Positions 30,328-41,165 of a DNA stretch of 64,000 nucleotides are shown piece by piece. Each line of letters begins with the position of its first letter. Position 1 is the first letter of the stretch. Source of the DNA: Channallabes apus (Eukaryota > Chordata > Actinopteri > Siluriformes > Clariidae); assembly GCA_030522415.1 (NCBI GenBank), contig CM060107.1, forward strand, positions 6,967,347-7,031,346, read 5' to 3'. Below the pieces are notes generated by a model. That model saw only the letters and a program-made list of their open reading frames with translations, had not been told where the DNA came from and did no database searches. Both the position numbers and the translations under genes were made by a program.

Positions 30328-31129
30328 CCAAATATCAATGTCTCTCAGCATGCAGCCTGCAGCCCTCTGGTTATATCGTTCCCTACCCAAGTCAAGGTCA
30401 TGTAGAGGAATCACTGGATCGTTGCCCCCCTCCCCCCACTTCACCCTCCCCCTACCCATGATGCTGTTCTGCTTCTTGTGTTCTTATTAAAACCCAGCCG
30501 CAGTGTTCTCTCGGCTGAAACGCCACCGCTTTCAGTGCTTCTCTTATTGTGCTTGACCTAACACCCGCTGCTGCTTCATAAGCCATCGATAGCAGCCGAT
30601 AGCATCAGAGAGCATGCTGGGATGAATGTAGGGCTTGAAGCCTCCTCACACACACCTACACACGCACACACACACACGCGCACACACACCAGGTTTGAGG
30701 AGTCACTGAGTGCTTGTTTTGATTATTTCAGATGCAATCATTGAACCAAACATCCTAAAGAGTCAGATCAAACCGAGAACCATTACTGGCTCTTTGGCTG
30801 TCTCCATTAAAGGTTCCATATAGTACCCTGCTACAGAACATTTTTCTAACTGATAAAGGTTTATCTCAAAAGGTTTTCAACAGAACAAATCATTAAATCA
30901 ACCCTAAATATAAAAGTATCCTTTTGTAAAAAAGATTGTAGAACACTTAAGGGTATATTGCATATGGAACATAATGTTGCTCCATTTGTACCAAAATTTG
31001 ATTGAATTGGGTTTCTATAAGGTTTTACAATATGATCCACACTTTCCCATGCCTCTATGCCCATAAAACAACCCTCTCATTGTGCTTCCTGGTTCCTTAT
31101 CTGGTAACATTTCCCATAGCCCGTGTTTA
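30328..31129. other. Unassigned sequence
   Basis: No gene recognised; a CA run with CG interruptions lies at about 30658-30689. Confidence 0.45.
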
Positions 31130-31388
31130 TACCCCTATCTCACCTGTGCGGTTTAACTCACAGTGAGATGCGGTGTCGGGCACCGTGAGTTGTCGTGATT
31201 TCCCGCTGACGTTTCGCGAAGTTCACCAAAGTCTGCGAACTTCCGCGAGGCCAGACAAAAATATTCAACATGTTTAATTTTTCGCACGGAAAGATGGAAA
31301 CGTACTCACAACGCCAAAAACTCACGGTGAATCATAATGAACCGTATGTACGGCCACCGGGTGAAACCGCATAGGTGAGATAGGGGTA
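31130..31388. mobile_element. PIF/Harbinger-like MITE, copy B
   Basis: The terminal inverted repeats are tacccctatctcacctgtgc and its near-complement ataggtgagataggggta. A tta duplication lies at 31127-31129 and 31389-31391. The GC-rich interior matches copy A (24379-24595) in reverse orientation. The insertion looks recent because the ends are intact. Confidence 0.87.
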
Positions 31389-31599
31389 TTAGATGAATGT
31401 TCATATTAATATCTTGTGCATGCTGGAACCCTTTTGCTTAACCAGAAAATTCTAATATATTTCCTATTGACTCTGTGCCTCCAGGGCTCTCTATAACTTA
31501 TATGTTAATAACTGGTTAATTTGATGTACATGACATAGGGCACTGGGCCAAAAGCTTAAATATGCTCTTTTGCAGAAAATAAACAAATTAATTTTCAGA

Positions 31600-31710
31600 T
31601 AGATCATGCATGCATGTGTGTGTGAGTTTGTGTGCGTGCTTATTTGTCCTTTTACCAGTTTGGGCTCATCTGGTAAGCGTATTGAAGCATGGTGGCCAAT
31701 GCAAGCAATA
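31600..31710 (-). mobile_element. Tc1-like fragment, minus strand
   Basis: Minus-strand translation gives RLPDEPKLVKG, paralleling LPDEPNLRKS of the Tc1-like element at 13064. Only this short end-proximal piece is recognisable. Confidence 0.45.
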
Positions 31711-32070
31711 ATTCTTCTTCTTTTCATCCAACTTAAAACCTAACAAACTTAACTCCTGTATACTTCTTAAATATACTACTAAAGATGCAAGAGTCAGCTT
31801 AAATCTAGGAGTGTTAAAGGTTCTTGAGCTGTTCCTCTTGGTCATATCCTTACAAATTCCCGTAGCTTCCTTGAAGAACCCCTAAAAACTTATTTTCTAA
31901 GGCTATAGCCTTCAAAAGTTGTAGATTACAGAGCAATGTGGTTGGAACATTTCAGGGTTCTTTGGAAATTTGAAAGTCACTTTTTGATTATTTTTGAGCC
32001 TCCAATGTCATAAGGGGAAAAAATAAACAAAAAGAAGTAATTTGCAGTAATTTGACCCTCCTCCAACTTA

Positions 32071-32668
32071 TGGCGCTTTTCCACTGCATAGTACGGCACA
32101 GCACGGTTCAGTACAGCTCACTTCGGTTCGGCTCAGTTCGGCTCGGTTCGCGCTTCCACTGCAGTTTAGTAACGCTTTAGAGTGGGCGGGATTATTCACG
32201 TGTCATTATAGTTGCGGCGCCTCTACTGCCGTGACATCATCGTAAACGCGCCACAAACAAACACACAACAATGGAGCATATCGACGGCATGGTGTTCTTC
32301 ATTCTCGGCATGTGGATGTTTTTAACAGCGAGACGAAGGAGTTTGTTTCAAAAGAGGCTGATGGCAGCCAAAGAAAATTTTTGGTTAATACAAAAAAGTG
32401 CGTGCGATCCTTCTCTGGCTGTTCTAAATATAGCGGTTCTGTTGTGTCTCATGACGCAAGTTCAGTGGCACAGTAATGACGATTTTCTCCGGGCCAATCA
32501 GTGACCAGCAGAGTTTACACATCACGTTTTGGTAACTGTTCGGCGCGCTTGGAACCTCGGCTGAGGTGGTACTAAAAAAAGGACCAGGTACTGTTCCCAG
32601 TGGAAAACCCCCCAAAAGTGAGCTGAATTGAACCGTGTCGTGCCGTACTATGCAGTGGAAAAGCGCCA
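32071..32668. mobile_element. PIF/Harbinger-like non-autonomous element
   Basis: Starts tggcgcttttccactgcat and ends with its complement atgcagtggaaaagcgcca; tta duplications lie at 32068-32070 and 32669-32671. The repeats extend at least 35 bases inward with few differences. The first 120 bp contain a ggctcggttcg-type subrepeat. It carries one short ORF but no DDE nuclease gene. Confidence 0.9.
32271..32504 (+). CDS. Short ORF inside the Harbinger-like element
   Basis: The 77-residue open frame starts at an ATG (MEHIDGMVFF) and ends at a TGA within the element. The N-terminal half is hydrophobic (VFFILGMWMFLTARRR, about residues 8-23), like a membrane segment followed by basic residues; a second hydrophobic stretch (VLNIAVLLCLM) follows at about 50-61. 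I do not recognise a family. It could be a leftover of a gene from the autonomous parent, or a chance frame. Expression is not supported by any visible promoter. Confidence 0.3.
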   Translation: MEHIDGMVFFILGMWMFLTARRRSLFQKRLMAAKENFWLIQKSACDPSLAVLNIAVLLCLMTQVQWHSNDDFLRANQ

Positions 32669-32671
32669 TTA

Positions 32672-33554
32672 GCGTCAGGCATGTTCAGGAGATCTTGACA
32701 AACTGCTTCGTAATCCTCCATTGTGACTTTCCTGTTCAAATCCTAGCATGTCACAGCTAAGAGCAAAGCACAAAAAAAATACAATCTATTGTCTCTTTTT
32801 AACCCCATCCTTGGAGAAAGTAAAGATAAAGTGGATGTTTTTTGTTTTTTTGTTTTAAAGTGGAAATCTTCTGATAGATATCTCGAAAGTCTTGTATGTT
32901 TATGATACTTGTGCCACATCAGACTATTATCTCAACAAGGGAAACTTTAACACCAGATTTGTAGCGGATTGCAACTGACCGTGACTCAAATTCAAAGGTG
33001 TTGCTATTATAAAACAATTTTTCCTGCTTGTTTATCACTGTCAGGGTTATCCCCTAGCGGCACATCTCTGTGGACCTCCTTAGGTGTATTTTGACTTTGT
33101 GCATGCTTCACACTTTGCTTTTCAGTGCCTTATTTTGCATCTGTTCTCGTTACTGGTTTGGCCCTTGTATTATACTGTAGATCTGTCTTTGTATTCTCTG
33201 TGATGACGCAGCGTCTGCGACGCTCCCATCTCATCTCTGACAAATCAAGTTGAACTTGTTGTGTTGGGAATTTGGCTAAACCTAGTTTGTATTGCATACT
33301 CAAGCAAGATAAATCTTCACACAGGTCATTTTGAGGAGCAGTCAGAATGGACCAGGGAACTTGTGTGGAACTTTTAAAGTGTAAATTAGGGATCTTTGAA
33401 TTGTTGTAACGTGGCTTTTTTAGCCAGCTTCATTATAGCATAGCATGATGCAATCATTACAGGGACTTCTGCAAAGAAGCATCCACTACAGAAGCTCATC
33501 TGCGTTTAACACTACAGACACTGAAACACTGTGTTCAGAACAGGGGTTAAGGAA
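32672..33554. other. Unassigned sequence
   Basis: No gene or element recognised. Confidence 0.45.
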
Positions 33555-33556
33555 AG

Positions 33557-33617
33557 ATAGGAAGGAAGGAAGCAAGCAAGCAAGAAAGCAAGAAAACAAG
33601 CAAGAAAGAAAGAAAGA
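33557..33617. repeat. Purine-rich GAAA/GCAA microsatellite
   Basis: Tetranucleotide units GGAA, GCAA, GAAA in mixed order; one strand is almost all purine. Confidence 0.92.
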
Positions 33618-33749
33618 TGTGAGATGCCAGATCCATGAATGATGCTTTAGCAGGAACATTAACAAACAAATTTTGAGGATCTCTGAGTCTTCTGCAAACT
33701 TGTTAAAAAGGAGTATATCATGATACCTTTAACAGTTTTATATAGAATT

Positions 33750-33888
33750 ATTCCAATTAGCCTAATCTGCACATCTTTGGACTGTGGGAGGAAAACCGGA
33801 GGAAACCCATCAAGTATGGGGAGAACATAGAACCTCCATGCACCCAGACCCAAGGCAGTAATCCACTAAGCCACTAAGCCACCATAAT
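33750..33888 (-). mobile_element. SINE, DANA-like, minus strand
   Basis: The minus strand reads atggtggcttagtggc near 33888, continues through ggaggttctatgttctcccc and ends with ccaaagatgtgcagattagg. The A/B box spacing is disrupted. Same family as 2220, 5535 and 19590. Confidence 0.75.
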
Positions 33889-34343
33889 TGGATTTCATGG
33901 ATCCTGATTAGAAAGTCAGGAACCCTTAACTACTGTATACTAGGAACTCCTTGAAAATTAGTTTTCTTAGATAGCATTAGTAAAATATGCAATAAGTTTT
34001 TAACAGGATCTAATTAATTCTTTAATGGTTTCTATGAGAATTCATATGTTTACAATTAAACACTGAGCAGCTTCTATTAACGTAGTAACTTTTCAATTTC
34101 TTTTTAACACAATACCTTAAAAACTGTGCAGAATATATAATTGTTTTGATGTTCCAGGAGATGCCATTATAGGAATTTTAATTATTAACTTTACAGATAG
34201 TTATTTATTTATTATAATAATAGTGAATAGTTTGAAAACGTACCAAATCTTAGTGAGATTTATTAATTAATAAAAAAAATATATTTATAATTACTCTTGT
34301 AGAAAGGAAATAAATAAGGTACAGGAGCTTGTCCCCATGGAAC
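33889..34343. other. Unassigned AT-rich sequence
   Basis: No gene or element recognised. Confidence 0.45.
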
Positions 34344-34823
34344 GAAGGAAGATGAAAACGATTCTTATACTGTACTTAATATGAATTGATTCTCTATAAA
34401 GGACCTGATTTGAAGAGTCTGTTTTTCTGACACATCATTAATGACTCGGGTCGAAATGGACAATATGGTAATCATCATTGTAGCAAATGGAGTTCATACT
34501 AATGAAAGAAGGTTCAGTCCTGACCTCTATGTGCTCTTTTAAGAACAGTGATAATTAGGATTCGTTCCTGCCTGTGGAGACAGACATAATAAAGATGGCG
34601 AGGGAGCGCAAGAAGCTGTGCTGAGGACACGAGTCAGACGGCCACCGAGGGCCCTGGATTGTATTAAAAGCGAGTTTAGACAGCGTGAATGGTCGAGGGA
34701 GGAACAGAGGAGGGGCTCTGCCTCAGGGAGCCACTGCAGGATCACACGTCCATCCGGTTAGATTAACTACAAAGTGAAAAATGAGAGAAGAAAGGGGAAG
34801 AAGGGAATAACACTGTGAGGGAG
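34344..34823. repeat. 480-bp duplicated segment, copy 1 (probable source)
   Basis: This segment recurs at 37122-37594 with only about a dozen differences. It starts gaaggaagatgaaaacg and ends cactgtgagggag. The middle (34590-34745) is GC-rich compared with surroundings. I do not recognise it as a known repeat. Copy 1 looks like the source because it is continuous with its purine-rich right flank. Confidence 0.92.
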
Positions 34824-34969
34824 CTTAAAGAAAGAGGTGAGAAAGAGAAACAGAAGAGGTGAGAAAGAAGTGCACTCCATCATGGTACAAAGAACCTAAA
34901 AGAGTTACCTGAGGGTGTGAATAACAAGGCGAAAGAGGCAAGGGCTGCTTTCCAAACCATACTTGAGAA

Positions 34970-35215
34970 AATCACATGGGCTTTATGGTGAATAGCATGT
35001 GTGGTTTAGAACATTCCCACTTAAATATGGACTATATAGAGAATATAAACAGAATGAGTACTTTAATACTTTAATTTGTGAACCGGATGAGTGGTTTAGG
35101 TCGCACCTTCTTTAATATTGACTATATTGTAAATCGTGTTTGTGGTTCAGGACTACCCAATTTAATATGGACTGTATGGCAAACAGGATAAGTGGTTTAG
35201 GACATGCCCACAGTG
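34970..35215. repeat. Degenerate tandem repeat, about 50-bp unit
   Basis: Units contain gtggtttagga, a cc-rich step, tttaatatgg and actatat-g-aaa. They start near 34998, 35092, 35141 and 35194; the first is spaced more widely. Confidence 0.7.
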
Positions 35216-35273
35216 AGGTTCAATGGATTATTCTGTGTCTACACATTGTACACACACTTGTAGTGTGAATTTG

Positions 35274-35294
35274 TGTGTGTGTGTGTGTGTGTGT
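35274..35294. repeat. (GT)n microsatellite
   Basis: About ten GT units. Confidence 0.9.
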
Positions 35295-35372
35295 TTATGT
35301 ATGTATTGTCGATCCTCAGACTCAATATTTCCTGAACTTTAAATTGACATTTAAGTCCAAATGTGAAAATAG

Positions 35373-35435
<63 letters not shown>
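35373..35435. repeat. Compound (CT)n(CA)n microsatellite
   Basis: CT run then, after gctc, a CA run. Confidence 0.95.
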
Positions 35436-35438
<3 letters not shown>

Positions 35439-35584
35439 GCACATGTTCAAAGCCCCCCCAAACACAATAAAAGCCGTCACAGTTTGCTGTGGAAATTAAA
35501 AGGCACTTGCAGTTTAAATGTTTAGAATATGAACATTTATAAAGGCAAATTATGATCTTTTTTACCTGAGAAAAAGCAGAAAGT

Positions 35585-35622
35585 AATAAATAAACAAATA
35601 AATAAATAAATAAATAAATACA
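35585..35622. repeat. (AAAT)n microsatellite
   Basis: About nine AAAT units with one AAAC. Confidence 0.92.
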
Positions 35623-35702
35623 TAGGGAAATGAGTTTACATATTAAGCACAACATTGCATGAAGGTCAAACAATGTGAGCTGAACAGAATACTGATTAGA
35701 CA

Positions 35703-35722
35703 AGTGTGTGTGTGTGTGTGTT

Positions 35723-35776
<54 letters not shown>
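35703..35776. repeat. (GT)n microsatellite
   Basis: Over 30 GT units with two short interruptions. Confidence 0.95.
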
Positions 35777-35779
<3 letters not shown>

Positions 35780-36298
35780 TAGTGCAGCATTGCCGCTAAT
35801 GACTCTGACTTCATGCAGGACGGAACGTCAGTTAAATACACATTACTGCGGTTTATATGGCAGTGTGTATAATTAGTGTATAAGACGTCCTGGATGAAAT
35901 AACAACATCTTAAATCTCTTTTTAAACAGTGATTAAAGCAGAACTGATACATTTGGCTTGAGGCATGAAGGAGTGCCAATCAAAACTCTCTGCTTGACTT
36001 TAAAGAGGCCAGGATTCAGATTTGTCACCATGACAACATCAAGAACAACAACAACAACAAGAAGCAGCTATTTATTTATCAAAATATAACATAAATGAAG
36101 CAGAGGTTTCGGGAATGATATAGCTAACAACAAAAGGCTACAATTATTACAATAACTCAAACAATAAATCTGAGGTTTAAAAAAATAAATAATCACTTTT
36201 CCACACTGTACTTACTTACTATACACAGGAAGTGATGTATTTGTACATTTATTTAGGCTTTGGTTTCATGCCTGCCAACTGATGTGATTCAGCATATT

Positions 36299-36394
36299 GT
36301 CTCGGGTTACTTTGCTGTAACCCTTTTCCCTGAAAAAGCTGGAACGAGATGCTAAGCTTTCACGCAGCATCGAGTGTAGCTTTTGAAAGGGAAC
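36299..36394 (-). mobile_element. Miniature DIRS-type relic: both termini joined
   Basis: On the minus strand it begins gttccctttc..ctacactcgatgctgcg like the left end of the DIRS element at 49922 and ends tacagcaaagtaacccgagac like its right end at 54583-54603. Only 96 bp separate the two ends, so all of the interior is missing. The junction folds back (gatgct..agcatc). It abuts the L2-like LINE that follows. Confidence 0.75.
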
Positions 36395-36989
36395 ACCTCC
36401 TTCCTCTTATCATATCATCTGGTCATGTTCCTGCTGCTTTTAAGGAGGCAAGGGTTATTCCCATCCTCAAGAAACCCTGCCTGGATCAAGCAGACGTCAG
36501 CAACTATTTCATCGTATCGCTTCTCTCTTTTATTTCCAAAATTCTTGAAAGGAGTGTTTAACCAGATATCTCACAGAACAACCTTAATGATGCCAACCAA
36601 TCTAGATTTAAAGTGGCACATTTCACAGGATCTGTCCTTCTGTCAGTCACTGAGAAAATCCAAGCTGCTAGATCAGCTAAAGTATCGTCCTGATCCTCCT
36701 GGACCTGCCAGCTGCATTTGGAACAGCATGGCAATGGTTATGGTTTGTTTCCTACCTAAAAGATAGGTCATATGAGTTGACATGGAGGGGATCCACATCT
36801 GTCCAATGCAGACTCTCTACTGGTGTCCAACATGGTTTAATACTTGGTCCTCTTCTGTTCTCACGCTATCCTGGTAGGTCATATCATTGCATGGCTTTTT
36901 ACATGGTTGTTATGCAGATGATACTGTATGCAACCTATTTTCTCCTTTCCTCCCCCAGACATTCAAGTTTTCACTTGGATCTCAGCATG

Positions 36990-37120
36990 TCTGGCAGACA
37001 TCACATCCTGGATGGCAGTTCTGATTAAAACTGAACTGCTGTTCATCCCAGGCAACTCATCCCCGGTTAAAACCTTGTGTTCTCCTTGGACAACAATCAG
37101 ATCACTCCTTCAGCCACTGC
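36990..37120 (+). repeat. 131-bp LINE segment, first copy
   Basis: Starts tctggcagacatca and ends ccttcagccactgc. It is repeated directly at 37595-37725 with about three differences, flanking the inserted duplicon. Confidence 0.93.
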
Positions 37121-37121
37121 T

Positions 37122-37594
37122 GAAGGAAGATGAAAACGATTCTTATACTTATTATGAATTGATTATCTATAAAGGACCTGATTTGAAGAGTCTGTTTTTC
37201 TGACACATCATTAATGACTCGAGTCGAAATGGACAATATGGTAATCATCACTGTATCAAATGGAGTTCATACTAATAAAAGAAGGTTCAGTCCTGACCTC
37301 TATGTGCTCTTTTAAGAACAGTGATAATTAGGATTCGTTCCTGCCTATGGAGACAGACATAATAAAGATGGCGAGGGAGAGCAAGAAGCTGTGCTGAGGA
37401 CACGAGTCAGACGGCCACCGAGGGCCCTGGATTGTATTAAAAGCGAGTTTAGACAGCGTGAATGGTCGATGGAGGAACAGAGGAGGGGCTCTGCCTCAGG
37501 GAGCCACTGCAGGATCACACGTCCATCCGGTTAGATTAACTACAAAGTGAAAAGAGAGAAGAAAGGGGAAGAAGGGAATAACACTGTGAGGGAG
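37122..37594. repeat. Duplicated segment, copy 2, inside the LINE
   Basis: Direct-orientation copy of 34344-34823, about 2.8 kb away, a few bases shorter. It has no terminal inverted repeats, poly-A tail or other element hallmarks. It is bordered by the two 131-bp LINE copies. Confidence 0.92.
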
Positions 37595-37725
37595 TCTGGC
37601 AGACATCAATCCTGGATGGCAGTTCTGATTAAAACTGAACTGCTGTTCATCCCAGGCAACTCATCCCCCGGTTAAAACCTTTTGTTCTCCTTGGACAACA
37701 ATCAGATCACTCCTTCAGCCACTGC
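37595..37725 (+). repeat. 131-bp LINE segment, second copy
   Basis: Direct copy of 36990-37120; after it the LINE reads on (acaatcttggggtaactgtc). Confidence 0.93.
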
Positions 37726-38442
37726 CCACAATCTTGGGGTAACTGTCAACAATCATCTGTCATTTTCCCCACACATTGCTAAACTTACTCGCTCTTGTTG
37801 ATCTATTTTTTACAATATCAGAAGAATCCACCCATTTCTTTCTTCACAGGCTACTCAGGTGCTTGTTCAATCCTTTGTTATTTCAAGACTGGACTTCTGC
37901 AACTCACTCCTGGCAGGTCTGTCTTTGTCCACCATTCGTCCATCAGCTGATTCAGAAATCGCCTGCACATCATGTTTTCAACCTTCCCAAGTTTTCCCGT
38001 ACCATCCAACTTCTACGCTCCCTGCACTGGCTTCCTGTAGCTGCCCGCATTAAATTCAAATCCCTCATGCTTGCCTACAAAGCTAAAAATGGCCCAGCAT
38101 CCACTTACCTCTCAGCTCCAATCACACCACGCACTGCATCACATTCCCTCTGATCCTCCAGCACTGCTCGTCTGGTCCCACCATCTCTCCGGGATCAAGG
38201 AAGATATTCATCCAGACTTTTGGACGTTCTGGAACCTAGGTGGTGGAATGAACTTTCTCTTCCTGTACATGTGAGTACTCAAGACGTATTTGTTTCTTCA
38301 GTACTTGAACCAATCTCCACTCTCCCCCATTAAAAAATAAATAAATAAAAAATCCCCCAACTGTGTTTGAGTGATGGCACTTAGTTAACCTAGTAACCCA
38401 GTGTAAGTATCTATCCAATGACAGAAACTTCAAAGCACTTTT

Positions 38443-38490
38443 TGCAAGTCATTCTGGATATGAGTGTATGCTAAATGCCTAAATGTAAAT
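38443..38490 (+). mobile_element. L2-like 3' terminal tail
   Basis: gcaagtcattctggatatg followed by gctaaatgcctaaatgtaaat parallels the SINE tail at 20025-20074. It lies downstream of the LINE ORF in the same orientation and so is probably that LINE's 3' end. Confidence 0.75.
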
Positions 38491-40844
38491 TTAAATGCTT
38501 GTAAAGGCAGCTGACAGGTGCACCTCGCCCACGAACATGTGGGGTATAATTTGCAAATCAGCTTTTTGATGAAATCAGCAAACTTTTAAAACTCTTTCCA
38601 CAATTTCTCGCTGGTGTATTCCACCAACGAACCTTGAGAGGAGACAATGAGATGCATTTCATAGAGTGAAACTGTAGGGGTTCATGAGTAAGAGTGATCG
38701 GGAGGGAGGGAAACAATGAGAGAACAGTTTGAGGAATGGCAGTTTGTCACAAACGAAGGGGTAGGGAATGGAAAAATTGTGCCATACTTGACAAAGATCA
38801 AAGACAGCAGGTTGGACACCAAAGTCAAAAGAGCAGCCCATTGGAGCGGTATTTGGGTCTTGGGCAGGTTGATTGAAAAAGTTCCATCATTGTGAAATCA
38901 CATCTCATATAAAATTGCTTATCACTTGGAAGTGTGAACACAGGTATGGTGGAGAACGAGTGAATAAGAGTGATTGTGTATACCCATGTGTGTGGTCTGG
39001 GACATCCATCCTTTTTTTTTTTAATGCAAAGTGAATCATGTTTTTTTCTTAAAGACTTACCTGACACTCATGCCAACACTTCAGGTCACATGACTCTTCT
39101 TGTCTTTGAACTCTGTGCAGGTGTGGTAAAGTAATTTGCATGGCATTTAGACTAAAAGATGAAACACTGTCAAATAACATGACATTTAATAAGAAAGTAG
39201 AGAGCCGGCAGGATTAAATCTCTCTCTTCTAATTTACTGTACAGTTGAGTTATGAAGGACCGACATAAATATTGCTGATGTTCTTGATATGAAGCCAAAT
39301 GAAGCCAGATCTGTAAGCTCAAACCTTTCATTTTCAAATTTTTGGAAGGATGACAGTGTAACATGGCTTCTGCTAATATTTAACTGATAAGATAAAAACC
39401 TGAACATTCATCAGTGCATTTAATTAAAAACAGTTTACAGACGATTAAAACACAGATGTGTTGAGCACTTAGAATGAGGATTAAAGATCGCAAATCTTGT
39501 GTCTTGTGGGTCAGACCTGTCCATGCTTTCCTAAGTCACAAAATGTACAACTATTCCTCATGTTAAATTTGTTCAGATGCAGTTGAGCATTGGCTAAATG
39601 CAGGAAAAACCTAAACAGTAAAGGTTTTCAGGGATGCTGGACAAGCTGTGTCACAGAAACTGATCTGAAGAATTTACTGTAACAAGGTATTTGAAATTTA
39701 TTTGAAAATATAATTTAATTCAAATGTTGTTTGCTGTATACGGGTCATGTACAACGACAATAACACCTCCCAACATTTCGATAGAAAATTAGCAGTTCCC
39801 TGTCACCTTGGTAGTATGAATACGGGTGTGGTAGTAGGGGGCATGGCAAAGCACCAGAGGTTAGTAAATTACAGAGAATGAGTGGTTAAAGGATGATTGT
39901 GTATACCTGTGTATGGTCTGGGACAACTTTTGTCCATCCCCTGCCTCCCGTGTCCTCATTCTGAGTTCACAGCAGAGAAAAATCTGAAACTACTGTAGAG
40001 CTATGAATCACAAGGCCAGACTTTCAAAAAATTACAATTTAGTTTGATTGTTTTCAATCTGATTCAACATCAATAGTGTTTACTGTCTGATTCATCTCAA
40101 GAAGCTATTCCTTACAGTCTTTTTTTTTTTTTTAACATACACCAGAATTTCTCAATGTCCAAACTGGATTCAGACTATGGGGCAAATACTTCCGGTCCCA
40201 GCCTACACCACAAATTAGGAATGCACTAATACAGTGTAATAAAGTGTATATTTCCAACCTTGAAATAAAAACTTGCTATAGTTATCAATACATTGTTAGT
40301 TTTGTAGTTTATTTGGAGATAGCGAGGTAGCTAACAGCTAACAGGCTTTCATATTCTGTCTGGCGTGAACAGAAAAGCTAAACTTCTGTGTCTTCTGTCA
40401 GTGTTTATTATGTCACCTGTGTGGTGAGGATGTCCTGAACCAAATATGCAAATCACTCTGTCTAGCCACCACACCTATATTTGAGCCAAATTTTAGGTAG
40501 CAGAATGCGCAATTTCTCAGACTAGGCTGCTGTGTTGTTCACAGTCTCTGTGTGGATCATTCACATGTCATATCTTTGGAATGATCAATTTAAATTAAGA
40601 TGAAAAATCCCAAGTTTTCAGAATGGCACAACCAATCAGTTTTGCTCTCCTCCTGGATTGGCTGGTGAAATTCTCAGGTCTTTCTTCCTACCTGAAGGAT
40701 GGGATGCACCTGAATATGGCATGTTTTCCATTCCGACATCATAACAAATATGCCTATTTCCTTTGTTTAGGTATGAAAATCAATTGAATAAGGTTTTTTT
40801 TTAATTGTGGTAATTTTTTTTCTAAAACATCCGTAAACGTTTTA
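38491..40844. other. Unassigned, with one diverged internal duplication
   Basis: No gene is recognised. The stretches 38905-39010 and 39795-39945 share gtgtatac-c-tgtgt-tggtctgggac and neighbouring phrases in the same order, suggesting an old direct duplication. A poly-T run lies at 40120-40132. Confidence 0.5.
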
Positions 40845-41165
40845 ATGTTAAAAGTTGGAGCTGTTTAGTTTGCAGTGTCAAACAGTGGCATAACTTTTGC
40901 ACAACTTGGAATGTATTTTGATACTTTCTGACACTAATGCAAGTTGCTTAACGTTGGATTTGATTTGGTTTAAGCAACTGATTACAGAAGTGGCATCTTT
41001 CCATGAGGCTTTAATTTATTTTGTCACAGACCTTCTTAAATATAAATCTACCTTGCTTGAAAGTTATAACATAAGCAAGTTTAATAAAAGCCATTTGCTT
41101 TTCACTAACTGTTTTGGACCTTTGACCTTGAATAGAACTCCTATCTTGACCTTTCAATATTAATG
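40845..41165 (+). repeat. Old direct repeat, copy 1
   Basis: Shares gttggagctgtttag, taccttgcttgaaagttat, aagtttaataaaa and tttgaccttgaatagaa in order with 42833-43165. Divergence is high. No gene or known element recognised. Confidence 0.75.

Larger units (their letters stand above)
36398..38280 (+). pseudogene. L2-like LINE reverse transcriptase relic, interrupted
   Basis: Order of motifs: HVPAAFKEARVIPILKKPCLDQADVSNY near 36423-36510; SLLSFISKILERSV to 36559; a broken LDLPAAF-like block near 36700; STGVQHGLILGPLLFS near 36817-36865; CYADDTVCNL-like (the YxDD box in another frame, tatgcagatgata) near 36910; the TKTELLFIPG block near 37025; then, after an insertion, the C-terminal region with LRSLHWLPVAARIKFKSLMLAYKAKNG at 38015-38090. 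Many frameshifts and stops break it. The polymerase is cut by 37122-37594, which also duplicates 131 bp of the LINE. The element has lost its endonuclease. Confidence 0.85.
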
